Below are positions 16,806 to 27,112 of a stretch of DNA of 64,000 nucleotides, piece by piece. A model generated the notes under the pieces. The model ran no database searches, was not told where the DNA came from, and saw nothing but the letters and a program-made list of their open reading frames with translations. Within the stretch, counting starts at the first letter, position 1. Every line of letters begins with the position of its first letter. The stretch comes from an uncultured Muribaculaceae bacterium. Its GTDB lineage: Bacteria; Bacteroidota; Bacteroidia; Bacteroidales; Muribaculaceae. The translations under genes and the position numbers were made by a program. The stretch is from the NCBI GenBank assembly GCA_910587075.1, contig CAJUKE010000014.1, positions 1 to 64,000 on the forward strand, in the 5' to 3' direction.

Positions 16806-17711
16806 TTATATATACACGGCCATGCCGAAGTTGATGTTGAAGATATTGAAGCGGAAGTTGGCCCCCGAGGTGAAGCGCGAGCCCTCCTCTTTACCGTCGG
16901 TCCACTGGCGCTCGTTGCGCACGTTGAGGCCGAACACGCCGAATGACACGTTGAAGCTGATATAATCCATAATGAAGACGCACACGCCGGGCGAGAAGTT
17001 GAGCGACGCCGTGACGAAGTTGGTGCGGGTGTCCTTCATATTGCCCCCGTAGTAGCGGCGGAAGCGCGACGAGCCGCTGCCGAAAGCGAGGTCAACCTCG
17101 TTGAACACGGCGAAGCGCCGCGTGCTCCCCAGGCCGATGTAGTTGCGGTAGGTGAGCGAGGTCGAGAAGCTCTGCTGGTAGTAGCTCACATCATTTAGCG
17201 AGAAGTTGAGGTCGTCGCCGAAATCGACCGACACGCTCGGGAGGTCGCCCGTCATACGCACATAATTGAACTTCAGACCCATCGACTGGTTGTGGGAGAA
17301 GAAGTACGAGATCGAAGGCTGTATGGAGTAGGCTTTAAGCTTTATGTCGAGGTCCTTGATCATACCGAGAATCTGAATGTCGTCGGTGTTGAACTCGCCG
17401 TAGGAGGCCATCAGGCCGAACGACCACTGCCCTTTGGGGATGAAGAGGTAGTTGAAGAGTCCGCGGTCATAGCGCCCGTAGTTCTTCTGTGGCAGAATAA
17501 CGCTGATGGTGTCGGAGCCGACAATCACCCTCTCCTTGAGCGAGGGGTCCTTCAACGCCGCCGAGTCGAGCAGCACTTTGGGTGAGTTGGCCATATTCCT
17601 CAGAATAGGCAGACGGTCGAGCGAGAGAATCTCCTGGGCCTGCGAGCGGAACGAAGCCGCCCCGAACATCGCCCCGAGGGCGAGCAAAACGGATAATATT
17701 CTGTACTTCAT
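16806..17711 (-). CDS. Outer-membrane barrel protein A (paralogue pair)
   Basis: This is a 301 aa exported protein with a signal peptide (ALGAMFGAASFRSQAQ) and many amphipathic strands, ending in NINFGMAVYI. It shares with the next upstream gene the block FIPKGQW, a central YRNYIGLG/FRNYISLG segment followed by RRFAVFNEV/RRFGFFNEV, and the same C-terminal strand pattern (ANFRFNIFNINFGMAVYI versus ANFRVNLFSITFGVAFYL). These point to a tandem duplication. It lies six bases before the PCMD gene. I do not recognise a named family. Confidence 0.82.
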   Translation of the reverse strand: MKYRILSVLLALGAMFGAASFRSQAQEILSLDRLPILRNMANSPKVLLDSAALKDPSLKERVIVGSDTISVILPQKNYGRYDRGLFNYLFIPKGQWSFGLMASYGEFNTDDIQILGMIKDLDIKLKAYSIQPSISYFFSHNQSMGLKFNYVRMTGDLPSVSVDFGDDLNFSLNDVSYYQQSFSTSLTYRNYIGLGSTRRFAVFNEVDLAFGSGSSRFRRYYGGNMKDTRTNFVTASLNFSPGVCVFIMDYISFNVSFGVFGLNVRNERQWTDGKEEGSRFTSGANFRFNIFNINFGMAVYI

Positions 17712-17717
17712 ACCGGC

Positions 17718-18467
17718 TCAGAGATAAAAGGCGACGCCAAAGGTTATCGAAAAGAGGTTCACCCGGAAGTTGGCCGACTTCGAGTCGCGCTCGGCGCGGT
17801 AAATCTGGTCGGTCTTGGCCGTGGTGTGGCTGTAGGAGAAGCCAAGCACCCCGACGTTCACCTCGATCGCCGAATAGTTGTTGAGGAACATCACCATGCC
17901 CGGCGCGAGCCCCACGTTGATATCCCACGAGGTCTCGAAAGTGCCGGTCAGGTCGTCGCCCCGCCCGTTGGCCACCTTCGACTGCGAGCCGCCCACCTGG
18001 AGCTGCACCTCGTTGAAGAAGCCGAAGCGGCGGCTGTGGCCCAGGCTGATGTAGTTGCGGAACGCGGCCATCGCCGAGTAGCTGTGCGAAATCTGGTAGA
18101 GGTTGTCGAGCGAGAAACTCGTGCCCTCCCCTACCACGAAGTCGGCCTGGTCGAGTCGGGTGCGGGTGCGGGAGTAAGCCATCTTGCCGCCCGCGGCGAG
18201 GTTGTCCTTGAAGCTGTACATAACCATCGGGCTCACCTTGAACGAATAGGAGTCGCCCGTGAGGTTCTCCACGATGACAAACTGGTAGTTGCCTTGGTCC
18301 GACTGCGAAAAGCCGACGCTTACGCCGGTAATCCACTGACCCTTCGGGATGAAGGAGATTTGTTCCAGTCCGCGCTTGAACTCAACCTGCGCCGCGGCCG
18401 GGGCCGTCCCCGCAGCGAGCGCCAGCAGCAAGCCCGCCAACCGGATTATGAAAAGTCGTTTCTTCAT
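17718..18467 (-). CDS. Outer-membrane barrel protein B (paralogue pair)
   Basis: This is a 249 aa paralogue of the following gene (see shared FIPKGQW, RNYISLG and C-terminal strands). I choose the ATG at 18467 because it begins a normal signal peptide (MKKRLFIIRLAGLLLALAAG...AAAQ); the frame stays open to 18509 without a plausible leader. It is the first gene of a four-gene leftward operon: barrel B, barrel A, PCMD lipoprotein, small barrel. The upstream 190 bases are AT-rich but contain no convincing promoter match. The function is unknown. Confidence 0.82.
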   Translation of the reverse strand: MKKRLFIIRLAGLLLALAAGTAPAAAQVEFKRGLEQISFIPKGQWITGVSVGFSQSDQGNYQFVIVENLTGDSYSFKVSPMVMYSFKDNLAAGGKMAYSRTRTRLDQADFVVGEGTSFSLDNLYQISHSYSAMAAFRNYISLGHSRRFGFFNEVQLQVGGSQSKVANGRGDDLTGTFETSWDINVGLAPGMVMFLNNYSAIEVNVGVLGFSYSHTTAKTDQIYRAERDSKSANFRVNLFSITFGVAFYL

Positions 18468-18660
18468 TACGGTTCTTTGCGTAATAAGCACTATAAGTGC
18501 CTCAAACAAATCAATCTGGCATAAACGCTAAACCATTTATTCGAGCCACTTTATCGCAAAATGCGAAAATTTCCGTAAAGTTACGATTTTTTAACCAAAA
18601 CACCCTGTCTTTCATCCGAAAAACTCACCGCCCAGCCCCGCCAACGCCCCAAAAAAAGCA

Positions 18661-19497
18661 TCACTCGACCTTGACGGGACGCGCCGAAACACCTTGAACG
18701 GTCCAGACACCGAATCCTCCCTCGATATTCCCCGGCAATGAGCCGGGAACGCCGACAAACACAGATCCGGCCACCAACGCGGCGTTATCGAAAGCGTGCC
18801 AGAAGCAATAAGCCGGATAGTCGATCCGGGCCAATTGCACCGTAACGATTTCACCTACAGGAAAATCTGCCGCATAATCGGTTCCAGAGGTGGTTCTATT
18901 GGCCCTGTAGACGGGAAGGGTGACCGCCGCACCGGCTTCAGTCACGGCGTGGGTGCCAACCATGCAGGGATACATACGCCCCTCGGCGGAATGAACCTGG
19001 GCCGACAAATGGTAGTAGGCGGGCACGTCAGCCGGGGCTGTGAACCGCACGGCGAGATGCCGAAGGGTGTCGCAACCCTCAACAGGGCTTACCTCAATCT
19101 CCTCGATAGGAGTCGGTCGGTGCATATAGCCGGAGGAGACAACTTCCCTGCCCTTGTAGGACGCACGGAGGGTATACACGCGTCCAGGTTCCCCCCGCAT
19201 CTCATAGGTGTAATAATGGTACGGCGGGAAAAACTTGTCGGAAGGTCCCCCTGTGAGCACGACCTCACGCTCGCCATCGTTAATTGTGACGACACCCCAC
19301 CGCACTATGCTCTCCGCTATGCCGCCACCCTCCGCCGTAGGCACCAACGACATATTGAGCAGCACCTCGGGATACCCGTCGCTGTCGACGTACCCCTCGA
19401 CTACAAGCCGCGGCTCGGCAACCTCGGGGTTGTCGGCCGCGCACGCCGCCGCAAACAGGGCGGGCACACAGATCTTTATCGCGTCAATCACTGTCAT
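18661..19497 (-). CDS. DUF4249 family lipoprotein
   Basis: The 278 aa product has a lipobox-like FAAAC (Cys at 19) and the DUF4249 pattern: PRLVVEGYVDSDGYPEVLLNMSLVP at the mature N-terminus, then Ig-like strands (GRVYTLRASYKGREVVSSGYM). DUF4249 proteins accompany TonB receptors in Bacteroidetes, probably as surface partners. Here it begins 27 bases after the receptor at 19525-21594. The substrate of the pair is unknown. Confidence 0.85.
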   Translation of the reverse strand: MTVIDAIKICVPALFAAACAADNPEVAEPRLVVEGYVDSDGYPEVLLNMSLVPTAEGGGIAESIVRWGVVTINDGEREVVLTGGPSDKFFPPYHYYTYEMRGEPGRVYTLRASYKGREVVSSGYMHRPTPIEEIEVSPVEGCDTLRHLAVRFTAPADVPAYYHLSAQVHSAEGRMYPCMVGTHAVTEAGAAVTLPVYRANRTTSGTDYAADFPVGEIVTVQLARIDYPAYCFWHAFDNAALVAGSVFVGVPGSLPGNIEGGFGVWTVQGVSARPVKVE

Positions 19498-19524
19498 AAG
19501 TCGGCTGTCGGCAAATCAGTTGGT

Positions 19525-21594
19525 TCAAAAAATAATAGCATAGCTCAGCGATGGGAGAAATCGGTAGAGCGAGGTAATGTCGCGGCGATAGAAGGTGCCG
19601 TCGTCGTAATCGACCGCGAACGTGCGTATCTCGACATTGCGCCTGCCGTAGGCGTTGACAAGCGAGATATTCAACTCGTGGCGCAGCGGCACCCGGCCTC
19701 CTGTATGGAAGCTGTAGGTGGCCCCGAGATCGAGCCGGTGATAGTCGGGGAGTCTCGCCGAGTTGCGCGGCCCGTACTCCATCATCAGTTGCTCGCCGAT
19801 GAAATAAACCGCGGCTACAGGTGTGTAGGGGTGGCCAGTGGTATAGTTGAAGGCGGCGGTAAGGAGCCAGTGGTCACCCGGGCGCCAGCCGGCCGACACA
19901 CGGACCACATCGCGCAACTCGGCCGCGGAACTGAACTCCGACGCCTCGCCCGCCATACGCCGACGCGTATGGGTGTAGGCGTAGGAAGCCGAGGCTGAAA
20001 ACGGACCGCGCACCAGGCGGAGGCTCAGAGAGCCTCCCACGTTCCACCCCCGCGTGCGTCGTATATAATTTTCGGCGACATAGCCGGGCACGATCACGTC
20101 GAGCACTCCTCCGAGATACTCCGGTTCGTCGATGACCCGCTTATAGAACGCCTCCGCCCCGGCCACGAGTCCATCGGTCAAATTCACATTGGCGCCCATC
20201 GAGATAGAATAGCAATTGGAGGGCGCGAGGCGCCTACCGGCGGCGATTTTGAAGTTCGACGACAAACCGAGGTCGGAGAAACCCACCGTGTGGAGATACT
20301 GCCGCGAGCGTGAGGCGTGGAACGACACCGCACCACCCCTCCAGCGCTTGGTAATGCCGACTCGCGGATTGGCCGAGTAAGTTCGGTAGCTATCAGCGCC
20401 ATACGCGTCGAGCGACACCCCTGCCTCGGCCATCCAGCGCCCCGGCAGATCGACCTCTGCGTCGGCATACACCGAGCCATAGGCCGAACGCTCGGCACTC
20501 CGCCGCTCCCCGTTCCCCTGGCCGATGCCCGAGAGCGCCGCGTACTGCGGCGTGACAACGAACAGCCTGGCGTTATACCCCGCCGAAAGCCGCCAAGGGG
20601 CCGGCAGGGAGATAAAGTTAAAAGTTCCGCGGACACCACCCTCGTCGATGCCGGTCGGAGCCGTGAGCCCCACCCCGACCATATCGAGCGTCAGGCGGTT
20701 GTGGAAACGGGTATAGTACAACTGGTTGGTCATTTCAAACCGCTCAGCCCGATGGCGCCACCTCGCTCCGGCGATTACGTTGTGCCATTTCAAACCGGTT
20801 GCCAGGGCGTAGTTAGAGTCGTCGTATCGTATACGGTCGCCGTTGTAGTGTGCCGTGATTTCGACGCGGTCGGCCTGAGTCGGAGCGTAGTTTACCACGA
20901 GGTCGCAGTCGGCAAGGTTGTACCTGGCCGCCGCGCCCGCGCCCCGCAGCAGACTCCCGTAGAGCGCGTCGATATAGCTCACACGCCCCGAGAGAGCGAC
21001 CGACACCTTCTCCCCGAACGGCACCGAGGCGTACAGCGAAGAGGCAAGCATGCCCGCGTTGACTTCGGCTGACACCTTTTCGGGTATCGCCGACCGCGAC
21101 TCCATGGAGGCCACCGCCCCCGCGACATCTGAAAAACCGCTACCCTTGGAGGTCTTCTCAAACCTGACGGACGGGAATAACGGCGACGACACCGTGGAGA
21201 ACATGCCGCCGAAATGGTAAGGGAAATGCAATGGTATGCCGTTGAGCCGGAAAGCGGTGCCGGAATAACCCATGCCATCGGCCGACACACCCGACGCGTA
21301 GTCGCTGGCCACCGACACTCCGGGAAGAGTCGCCAGGTAACGGAGCGGGTCGGCCTCGCCAAGCAACCGCGGCACCGACGCGACAGCCCGTCGGTCGAAC
21401 GCCGCGGCACCATCGGCCCCGACGCGCAGAGGGCGCTCGGCGACACCGCTCACCGACACCTCGCGGAGCGCGACCGTGTCGGCGCGCGCCCCCGAGAGCC
21501 CCGACGGGAGCTGCCGCGACGCAAGGCGACCGCCCGGCAGCAGTAAAGCCGCGAGGACGGTCGCCATATATGCCTTAGGGCAGAGCTTTAACAT
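19525..21594 (-). CDS. TonB-dependent receptor
   Basis: This is a 689 aa receptor with a signal peptide, a short TonB-box-like N-terminus (DTVALREVSVSGV), a plug (PGVSVASDYASGVSADGMGYSGTAFRLNGIPLHFPYHFGGMFSTVSS) and a barrel ending in FLPSLSYAIIF. The start at 21594 gives MLKLCPKAYMATVLAALLLPGG; the frame is open to 21654 but would overlap the upstream lipoprotein gene by 50 bases. It is paired with DUF4249 downstream and lies ten bases after the upstream lipoprotein, so all three genes form one operon. The substrate is unknown. Confidence 0.88.
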   Translation of the reverse strand: MLKLCPKAYMATVLAALLLPGGRLASRQLPSGLSGARADTVALREVSVSGVAERPLRVGADGAAAFDRRAVASVPRLLGEADPLRYLATLPGVSVASDYASGVSADGMGYSGTAFRLNGIPLHFPYHFGGMFSTVSSPLFPSVRFEKTSKGSGFSDVAGAVASMESRSAIPEKVSAEVNAGMLASSLYASVPFGEKVSVALSGRVSYIDALYGSLLRGAGAAARYNLADCDLVVNYAPTQADRVEITAHYNGDRIRYDDSNYALATGLKWHNVIAGARWRHRAERFEMTNQLYYTRFHNRLTLDMVGVGLTAPTGIDEGGVRGTFNFISLPAPWRLSAGYNARLFVVTPQYAALSGIGQGNGERRSAERSAYGSVYADAEVDLPGRWMAEAGVSLDAYGADSYRTYSANPRVGITKRWRGGAVSFHASRSRQYLHTVGFSDLGLSSNFKIAAGRRLAPSNCYSISMGANVNLTDGLVAGAEAFYKRVIDEPEYLGGVLDVIVPGYVAENYIRRTRGWNVGGSLSLRLVRGPFSASASYAYTHTRRRMAGEASEFSSAAELRDVVRVSAGWRPGDHWLLTAAFNYTTGHPYTPVAAVYFIGEQLMMEYGPRNSARLPDYHRLDLGATYSFHTGGRVPLRHELNISLVNAYGRRNVEIRTFAVDYDDGTFYRRDITSLYRFLPSLSYAIIF

Positions 21595-21604
21595 AGTTGA
21601 CGGC

Positions 21605-23002
21605 TCAGAACGCCGCTTCAAACATACGTTCGTAGGCGTAATAGAGCGATTCAAAGCGGTTAAGGACGTTGCCGAAATCGCCGATAACGTACTGCGACAC
21701 GTTGTAGGTCGAGCCGTCGGCGAACGAGATCACCCCTTCCGGCACCCAGGCCTGATAGCTGTAGTCATCCCAGTTCGACTCATAGTCGAGATAGGGTTGC
21801 CATTTCAGCTTCGCGGTCGACTTGCTGTTGCCGGCGAGGAACACATAAGCCTCGGTGTTGCTGTTCAACACGTCGCAAGCCTTCTGGCATTCGGCCTTGG
21901 CCTTGCTGTCGTAATCGTCGGTGTCGAAATAGAGTTCATCGAGAGCGAACAACTTGGCGGCGTTCGAAACCTCGGCCCTTACGAGCACGCGGTCCATCAG
22001 CTGCGCCGAGGCGTTGCCGTTCTTGAACATCTTGCCCGCCTTCGAGGGGTTGAACTCGTAATAATACTCGGTTTCGGTAACATATTCGTAGCCGTTCCAG
22101 TACTCCCACGAATCCACCTCTTTGTCGAATATCCCTTCCAAAGCCTTGGTGCTTACCATATTGGTGCCGTTTACCACACCCTCTGCACGGGCGAGCATGG
22201 AGCCGTCGATATAGAGTTCGTCAGTAGTGGTGACAACGCTGTTGGTGGCGTTCACCGAGCTGGCGGCGCGGATGTTCATCGCGGTAACGTCGGCAGCCAT
22301 ACGGAGGGCGTCGCCATCCTTCCAATAAGTCTTGGCGGTACCCTCAACGAGCTTCGCGCCGCCGTCGGTCAGCGAGAAACGGATCTCGCTTGGGATTTTG
22401 GCGGTATACTTGTCGGTGTCATCGTCAGCCGTCACGCTCCAGGTGTCAGCCGAAGGGGTAACCACAAGCTTGCAGGGCTTGCCATCGTGGTAGAACTCAA
22501 CCTCGACATTGTCGCTGTCGGCAGCGCGGTAGAACATCTTGCGGGTCGCGTCGGGGCGGTAAACACCCTTGAAAGGCGCGATTTCAACTATCGTCACGGC
22601 GGCGCGGCTAAAATCCATATACCTGCCGGTGGGGGCGACGCGGAGCGAGTTGAAGAACTTGTTGAGAGCGCGGGCCTTGACCGCGCGGCCCTCGAAAGCC
22701 GAAGTGTCAAACCCGTAGTCGGAGTAATCGTTGGCAAACGAGGCAGCGAGGTCGACAAGCGGTTTCTGATCGGCCGGGGTGAATTTATCCATCACCAGGG
22801 AAGCCGTTTGCCCGAGGAATTCCTTAGCCTGTTCGTCGGTAGTGATTTTGTCGCCGGAGGACACATTGCCGCTCCAGTCGCCGTTCTCGATGTCTGTGTC
22901 GGGGCCCTTGGGCTCGTCCTCATCGTCGCCTCCGCACGCGGACACGGACAGCGCCAGGGCTACAGCCGCGGCACCGTTCAGCAAAAATTTAATCTTATTC
23001 AT
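21605..23002 (-). CDS. Hypothetical lipoprotein, 465 aa
   Basis: A lipobox (LSVSAC, Cys at 23) is followed by an acidic Gly/Asp linker (GGDDEDEPKGPD) and then a mixed alpha/beta body with an aromatic-rich stretch (WEYWNGYEYVTETEYYYEF, about residues 310-330). I recognise no family. It heads the operon with the TonB receptor and DUF4249 protein and is preceded by a good promoter at 23076-23106. A role as an accessory surface lipoprotein of that uptake system is inferred from context only. Confidence 0.82.
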   Translation of the reverse strand: MNKIKFLLNGAAAVALALSVSACGGDDEDEPKGPDTDIENGDWSGNVSSGDKITTDEQAKEFLGQTASLVMDKFTPADQKPLVDLAASFANDYSDYGFDTSAFEGRAVKARALNKFFNSLRVAPTGRYMDFSRAAVTIVEIAPFKGVYRPDATRKMFYRAADSDNVEVEFYHDGKPCKLVVTPSADTWSVTADDDTDKYTAKIPSEIRFSLTDGGAKLVEGTAKTYWKDGDALRMAADVTAMNIRAASSVNATNSVVTTTDELYIDGSMLARAEGVVNGTNMVSTKALEGIFDKEVDSWEYWNGYEYVTETEYYYEFNPSKAGKMFKNGNASAQLMDRVLVRAEVSNAAKLFALDELYFDTDDYDSKAKAECQKACDVLNSNTEAYVFLAGNSKSTAKLKWQPYLDYESNWDDYSYQAWVPEGVISFADGSTYNVSQYVIGDFGNVLNRFESLYYAYERMFEAAF

Positions 23003-23075
23003 TTGAAAGATAATGTGGTGTTTTTGAATCTACGATTAAGAAGCAATTTCTAACAGTCTGTCTTCATAGATAGCG

Positions 23076-23106
23076 CGAAGATAGCACTTAACCCCGATTA
23101 TTCAAA
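23076..23106 (-). promoter_or_regulatory. Promoter of the lipoprotein-receptor-DUF4249 operon
   Basis: On the minus strand TTTG (23106-23103) is followed by 19 bases and TATCTTCG (23083-23076), a good match to the Bacteroidetes promoter. It leaves a 5' leader of about 70 bases. Confidence 0.65.
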
Positions 23107-23180
23107 ATCGCGGGTCAACAAAAAAACAACATTATCACAGCGGAGGCGGTCAAAAGATTGCCGATCGGCGGGTGGCATAA

Positions 23181-24155
23181 TCAGGAAGCGAAGTCAGCCA
23201 TCAGTTCGCCGACGATGTCGGCAACGGGTTTGATCGAGCGGATGGAGGAGATGCCGGTGTTGACGCTCACGATGCCGTTGGCAACATCGCCGTGGAGCAT
23301 CGCCGGGCCCAGACCACCCTTGCGCATGATCTCTTCGTGAATAGCCTCGGCCGACTCGCCCGCGAGCAGCCGCCGGTTGTACTCGATGGCCGCGGGGGTA
23401 GGTAGCGACCGTTCGTTGGGCGTGACGGCGATAACCTCCTCGCCGCTGCCCGCCACGATCATCTCTTTAACATCCTGAGCCGCCGGGCATTCAGCGGAGG
23501 CGATAAAGCGGGTGCCCACATATACGCCGCTGGCTCCGAGCGCGAAAGCGGCCCGCACGCCGCGTATGTCGTTGATGCCCCCGGCGGCCATCACCGGAAC
23601 CGATTTCACCGCGTCGACAATAGTCGGGACGATGGTGAACGTGCCCATACATCCCGACGGAATCATTCCCCCCTCGTCAATACCTGTGGCGACTATGATG
23701 TCGGCGCCATGCTCCTCGGCCACGCGCGCCGACTCGGAGGTGGGCGTAAGCTCGCGGTGAACGATGATGCCCCCGGCCTCCTTGACCGCCTTGTAAATCA
23801 CATCGTCGAAAGTGCCCACAAGGCAGTAAACATTGACATCGTTGGCTTTCGCCGCCGCGATGGACTTCATCGCGTAGGCCCGTGTCGCATCGTCATTGGC
23901 CGAGAAGATGTTGATGCCCACGGGCGCGGAGGTCAGTTGGCGAACGCGCGATAGTTCGATACCGATACGCTCCTCGGTTGACACCCTCCGGCCGTCTATT
24001 TCCTTAGGCCCGGCGTTGGGCCCGAGCACGCCGAGCGCCCCGGCGTTCGACACCGCCGCCACCATTTCGGCATTGTTGATCCAGTTCATCGGGGCCTGTA
24101 TAAGGGGGTATTTAATGCCGAGCACGCGGCAAACGGGATTTTCAGACAAGATCAT
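23181..24155 (-). CDS. Nitronate monooxygenase / FabK-like flavoprotein
   Basis: This FMN-dependent TIM-barrel protein of 324 aa belongs to the 2-nitropropane dioxygenase family. Visible features are the N-terminal IKYPLIQAPMNWINNAEMVAAVSNAGALGVLG, the central HGADIIVATGIDEGG and the phosphate-binding GGINDIRGVRAAFALGASGVYVGTRF. The same fold includes the enoyl-ACP reductase FabK, and sequence alone does not separate nitronate detoxification from that role. It stands alone between hairpins and has no obvious operon partner. Confidence 0.85.
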   Translation of the reverse strand: MILSENPVCRVLGIKYPLIQAPMNWINNAEMVAAVSNAGALGVLGPNAGPKEIDGRRVSTEERIGIELSRVRQLTSAPVGINIFSANDDATRAYAMKSIAAAKANDVNVYCLVGTFDDVIYKAVKEAGGIIVHRELTPTSESARVAEEHGADIIVATGIDEGGMIPSGCMGTFTIVPTIVDAVKSVPVMAAGGINDIRGVRAAFALGASGVYVGTRFIASAECPAAQDVKEMIVAGSGEEVIAVTPNERSLPTPAAIEYNRRLLAGESAEAIHEEIMRKGGLGPAMLHGDVANGIVSVNTGISSIRSIKPVADIVGELMADFAS

Positions 24156-24197
24156 TATCTATTTCTGTGTTTGGTGATTGTACGATTTAGCAGGTTT

Positions 24198-24229
24198 GGC
24201 GCCCGCCCCGGGAGAGCGGGACGGGCGCC
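24198..24229 (-). terminator. Hairpin after the helix-hairpin-helix gene
   Basis: Arms of 13 bases (one mismatch) with a GGAGAG loop lie about 85 bases beyond the 24315 gene end and 43 bases before the monooxygenase start. No clear T-run follows. Confidence 0.5.
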
Positions 24230-24314
24230 GGTCGCGCCTCGATGGGCGCTCTGATATATAAACTCCGCGGTACTCCGCACCACGAGCGGCGCGGGAACGT
24301 GGCGGAGAGAGGGG

Positions 24315-24722
24315 TCAGTAGGTCAGCACGGGTTCGAGCTCCTTGGCCTGGTCGATCATGCGCTGTACCTCGGCCTCCGAGGGAACGCGACCGCAGAGAT
24401 GGCGGGCCTCGTTGATGGCCTCAAGACGGGGCTGGAGGTTGGCTGCCACGCGGTGACGGAACTCTTTAACGGTGTCGACCCCGGCGGCTTCAAGGAGTTC
24501 GGCAAACTGGCCGGCAACCCCCTTGATGCGGAAAAGGTCGGCATGGTTGGCCCATTTCAGAATCAAGGCCGGGGAGATACCCGTGGCCTCGGCAAGCGCC
24601 TGGCGCCCTTTGGGGGTGGCGGCGGACTGGAGCAGGTCGGCAGTTGTCGCGATGCCAGCCTCTTCGAGCTTGGCGGCGTAAGCGGGGCCAATGCCCTCGA
24701 CTTCGATAATCTTGTATGCCAT
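24315..24722 (-). CDS. DUF4332-like helix-hairpin-helix protein, 135 aa
   Basis: The N-terminus (IEVEGIGPAYAAKLEEAGIATTADLLQ) and a second repeat (LFRIKGVAGQFAELLEAAGVDTVKEFRHR) are helix-hairpin-helix units of the DUF4332 type, which bind DNA in a sequence-independent way in related proteins. The ATG at 24722 (MAYKIIEVEGIGP) is chosen because family members start here; the frame is open to 24770. A cytoplasmic location is expected from the lack of a signal peptide. The function is unknown. Confidence 0.82.
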   Translation of the reverse strand: MAYKIIEVEGIGPAYAAKLEEAGIATTADLLQSAATPKGRQALAEATGISPALILKWANHADLFRIKGVAGQFAELLEAAGVDTVKEFRHRVAANLQPRLEAINEARHLCGRVPSEAEVQRMIDQAKELEPVLTY

Positions 24723-24820
24723 AATGGTGAGTTTTAGTTGTCTACATATATAACACCCCCGCCGCCGCAACGGTTCGCGACCAGCGAGGATTCCGTAGCA
24801 TACTAAGAAAGTGCTATAAA

Positions 24821-24856
24821 AAAGGAGCCCTCGACCGCAGGGTCGAAGGCTCCTTT
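24821..24856 (-). terminator. Terminator after groEL
   Basis: AAAGGAGCC and GGCTCCTTT arms are extended by TCGACC/GGTCGA with one mismatch and a four-base loop. On the minus strand the hairpin is 36 bases after the groEL stop and ends in a T-run. Confidence 0.85.
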
Positions 24857-24891
24857 GATTTATCGTTGCCGGGATGGCCCGGAGCGGCTGA

Positions 24892-26553
<1,662 letters not shown>

Positions 26554-26591
26554 TTAAGTTTTGGAGAGATTCGGTTTGCGCGTCGTTCGGA

Positions 26592-26864
26592 TTATTCAAC
26601 GACGGCGAGGATGTCGCTCTGGCGCATGATGAGGTACTTTTCGCCCTCGACCTCGATTTCGGTGCCGGCATACTTGCCGTAGAGCACCTGGTCGCCCTCC
26701 TTCACCTGCATCTTCTCGTCCTTGGTGCCTTCCCCGGCGGCGAGAACAGTGCCGCGGAGGGGTTTCTCCTTGGCGGAGTCGGGGATGATGATACCTGCGA
26801 TAGTGGTTTCCTCTGCCGGGGTCGGCTGTATGAGCACCCGGTCTGCAAGGGGTTTGATTTTCAT
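26592..26864 (-). CDS. groES: 10 kDa co-chaperonin GroES
   Basis: This is a 90 aa GroES with the typical start ([29 protein letters not shown]), mobile loop and C-terminal [19 protein letters not shown]. No CIRCE element (TTAGCACTC-N9-GAGTGCTAA) is found upstream. A different 12-base inverted repeat lies at 27030-27080, about 165 bases before the start. Confidence 0.98.
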   Translation of the reverse strand: MKIKPLADRVLIQPTPAEETTIAGIIIPDSAKEKPLRGTVLAAGEGTKDEKMQVKEGDQVLYGKYAGTEIEVEGEKYLIMRQSDILAVVE

Positions 26865-27029
26865 TGGTAGTATATGTTTTTAGTTATTTTTATTCTTTCG
26901 GGACGCGGCGGCTTTGCCCAAGAGTAGCGCGGGAGCCGACCGCCGTCCGTGGTAAAGATACTGCACATTCCGTGCCAAACCGCGCCGAGAGGGTCCGCGC
27001 CGCCGCGCTCTGACCATATGGCACGACAA

Positions 27030-27080
27030 AGGTGACAAAGTGACACCCGGCGCCCGCGCCGTCTGCCTACTTTGTCACCT
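27030..27080. repeat. 12-base inverted repeat between the pectate lyase gene and groES
   Basis: AGGTGACAAAGT (27030-27041) and ACTTTGTCACCT (27069-27080) are exact complements around a 27-base GC-rich spacer. It lies 33 bases beyond the pectate lyase stop and about 165 bases upstream of groES. It could terminate the lyase transcript or act as a regulatory site for groESL. Confidence 0.6.
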
Positions 27081-27112
27081 CCTATAACGTTTGCCGGGGA
27101 CGCATTGTTCGG

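Noticed and set aside
26953..26979. Promoter for groES (TTTG and TATCTTTA on the minus strand)
   Set aside because: The spacing is only 15 bases, too short for the Bacteroidetes promoter, and the last base of the -7 element does not match.
26865..27112. CIRCE (HrcA) operator before groES
   Set aside because: No TTAGCACTC-N9-GAGTGCTAA or near match was found on either strand.
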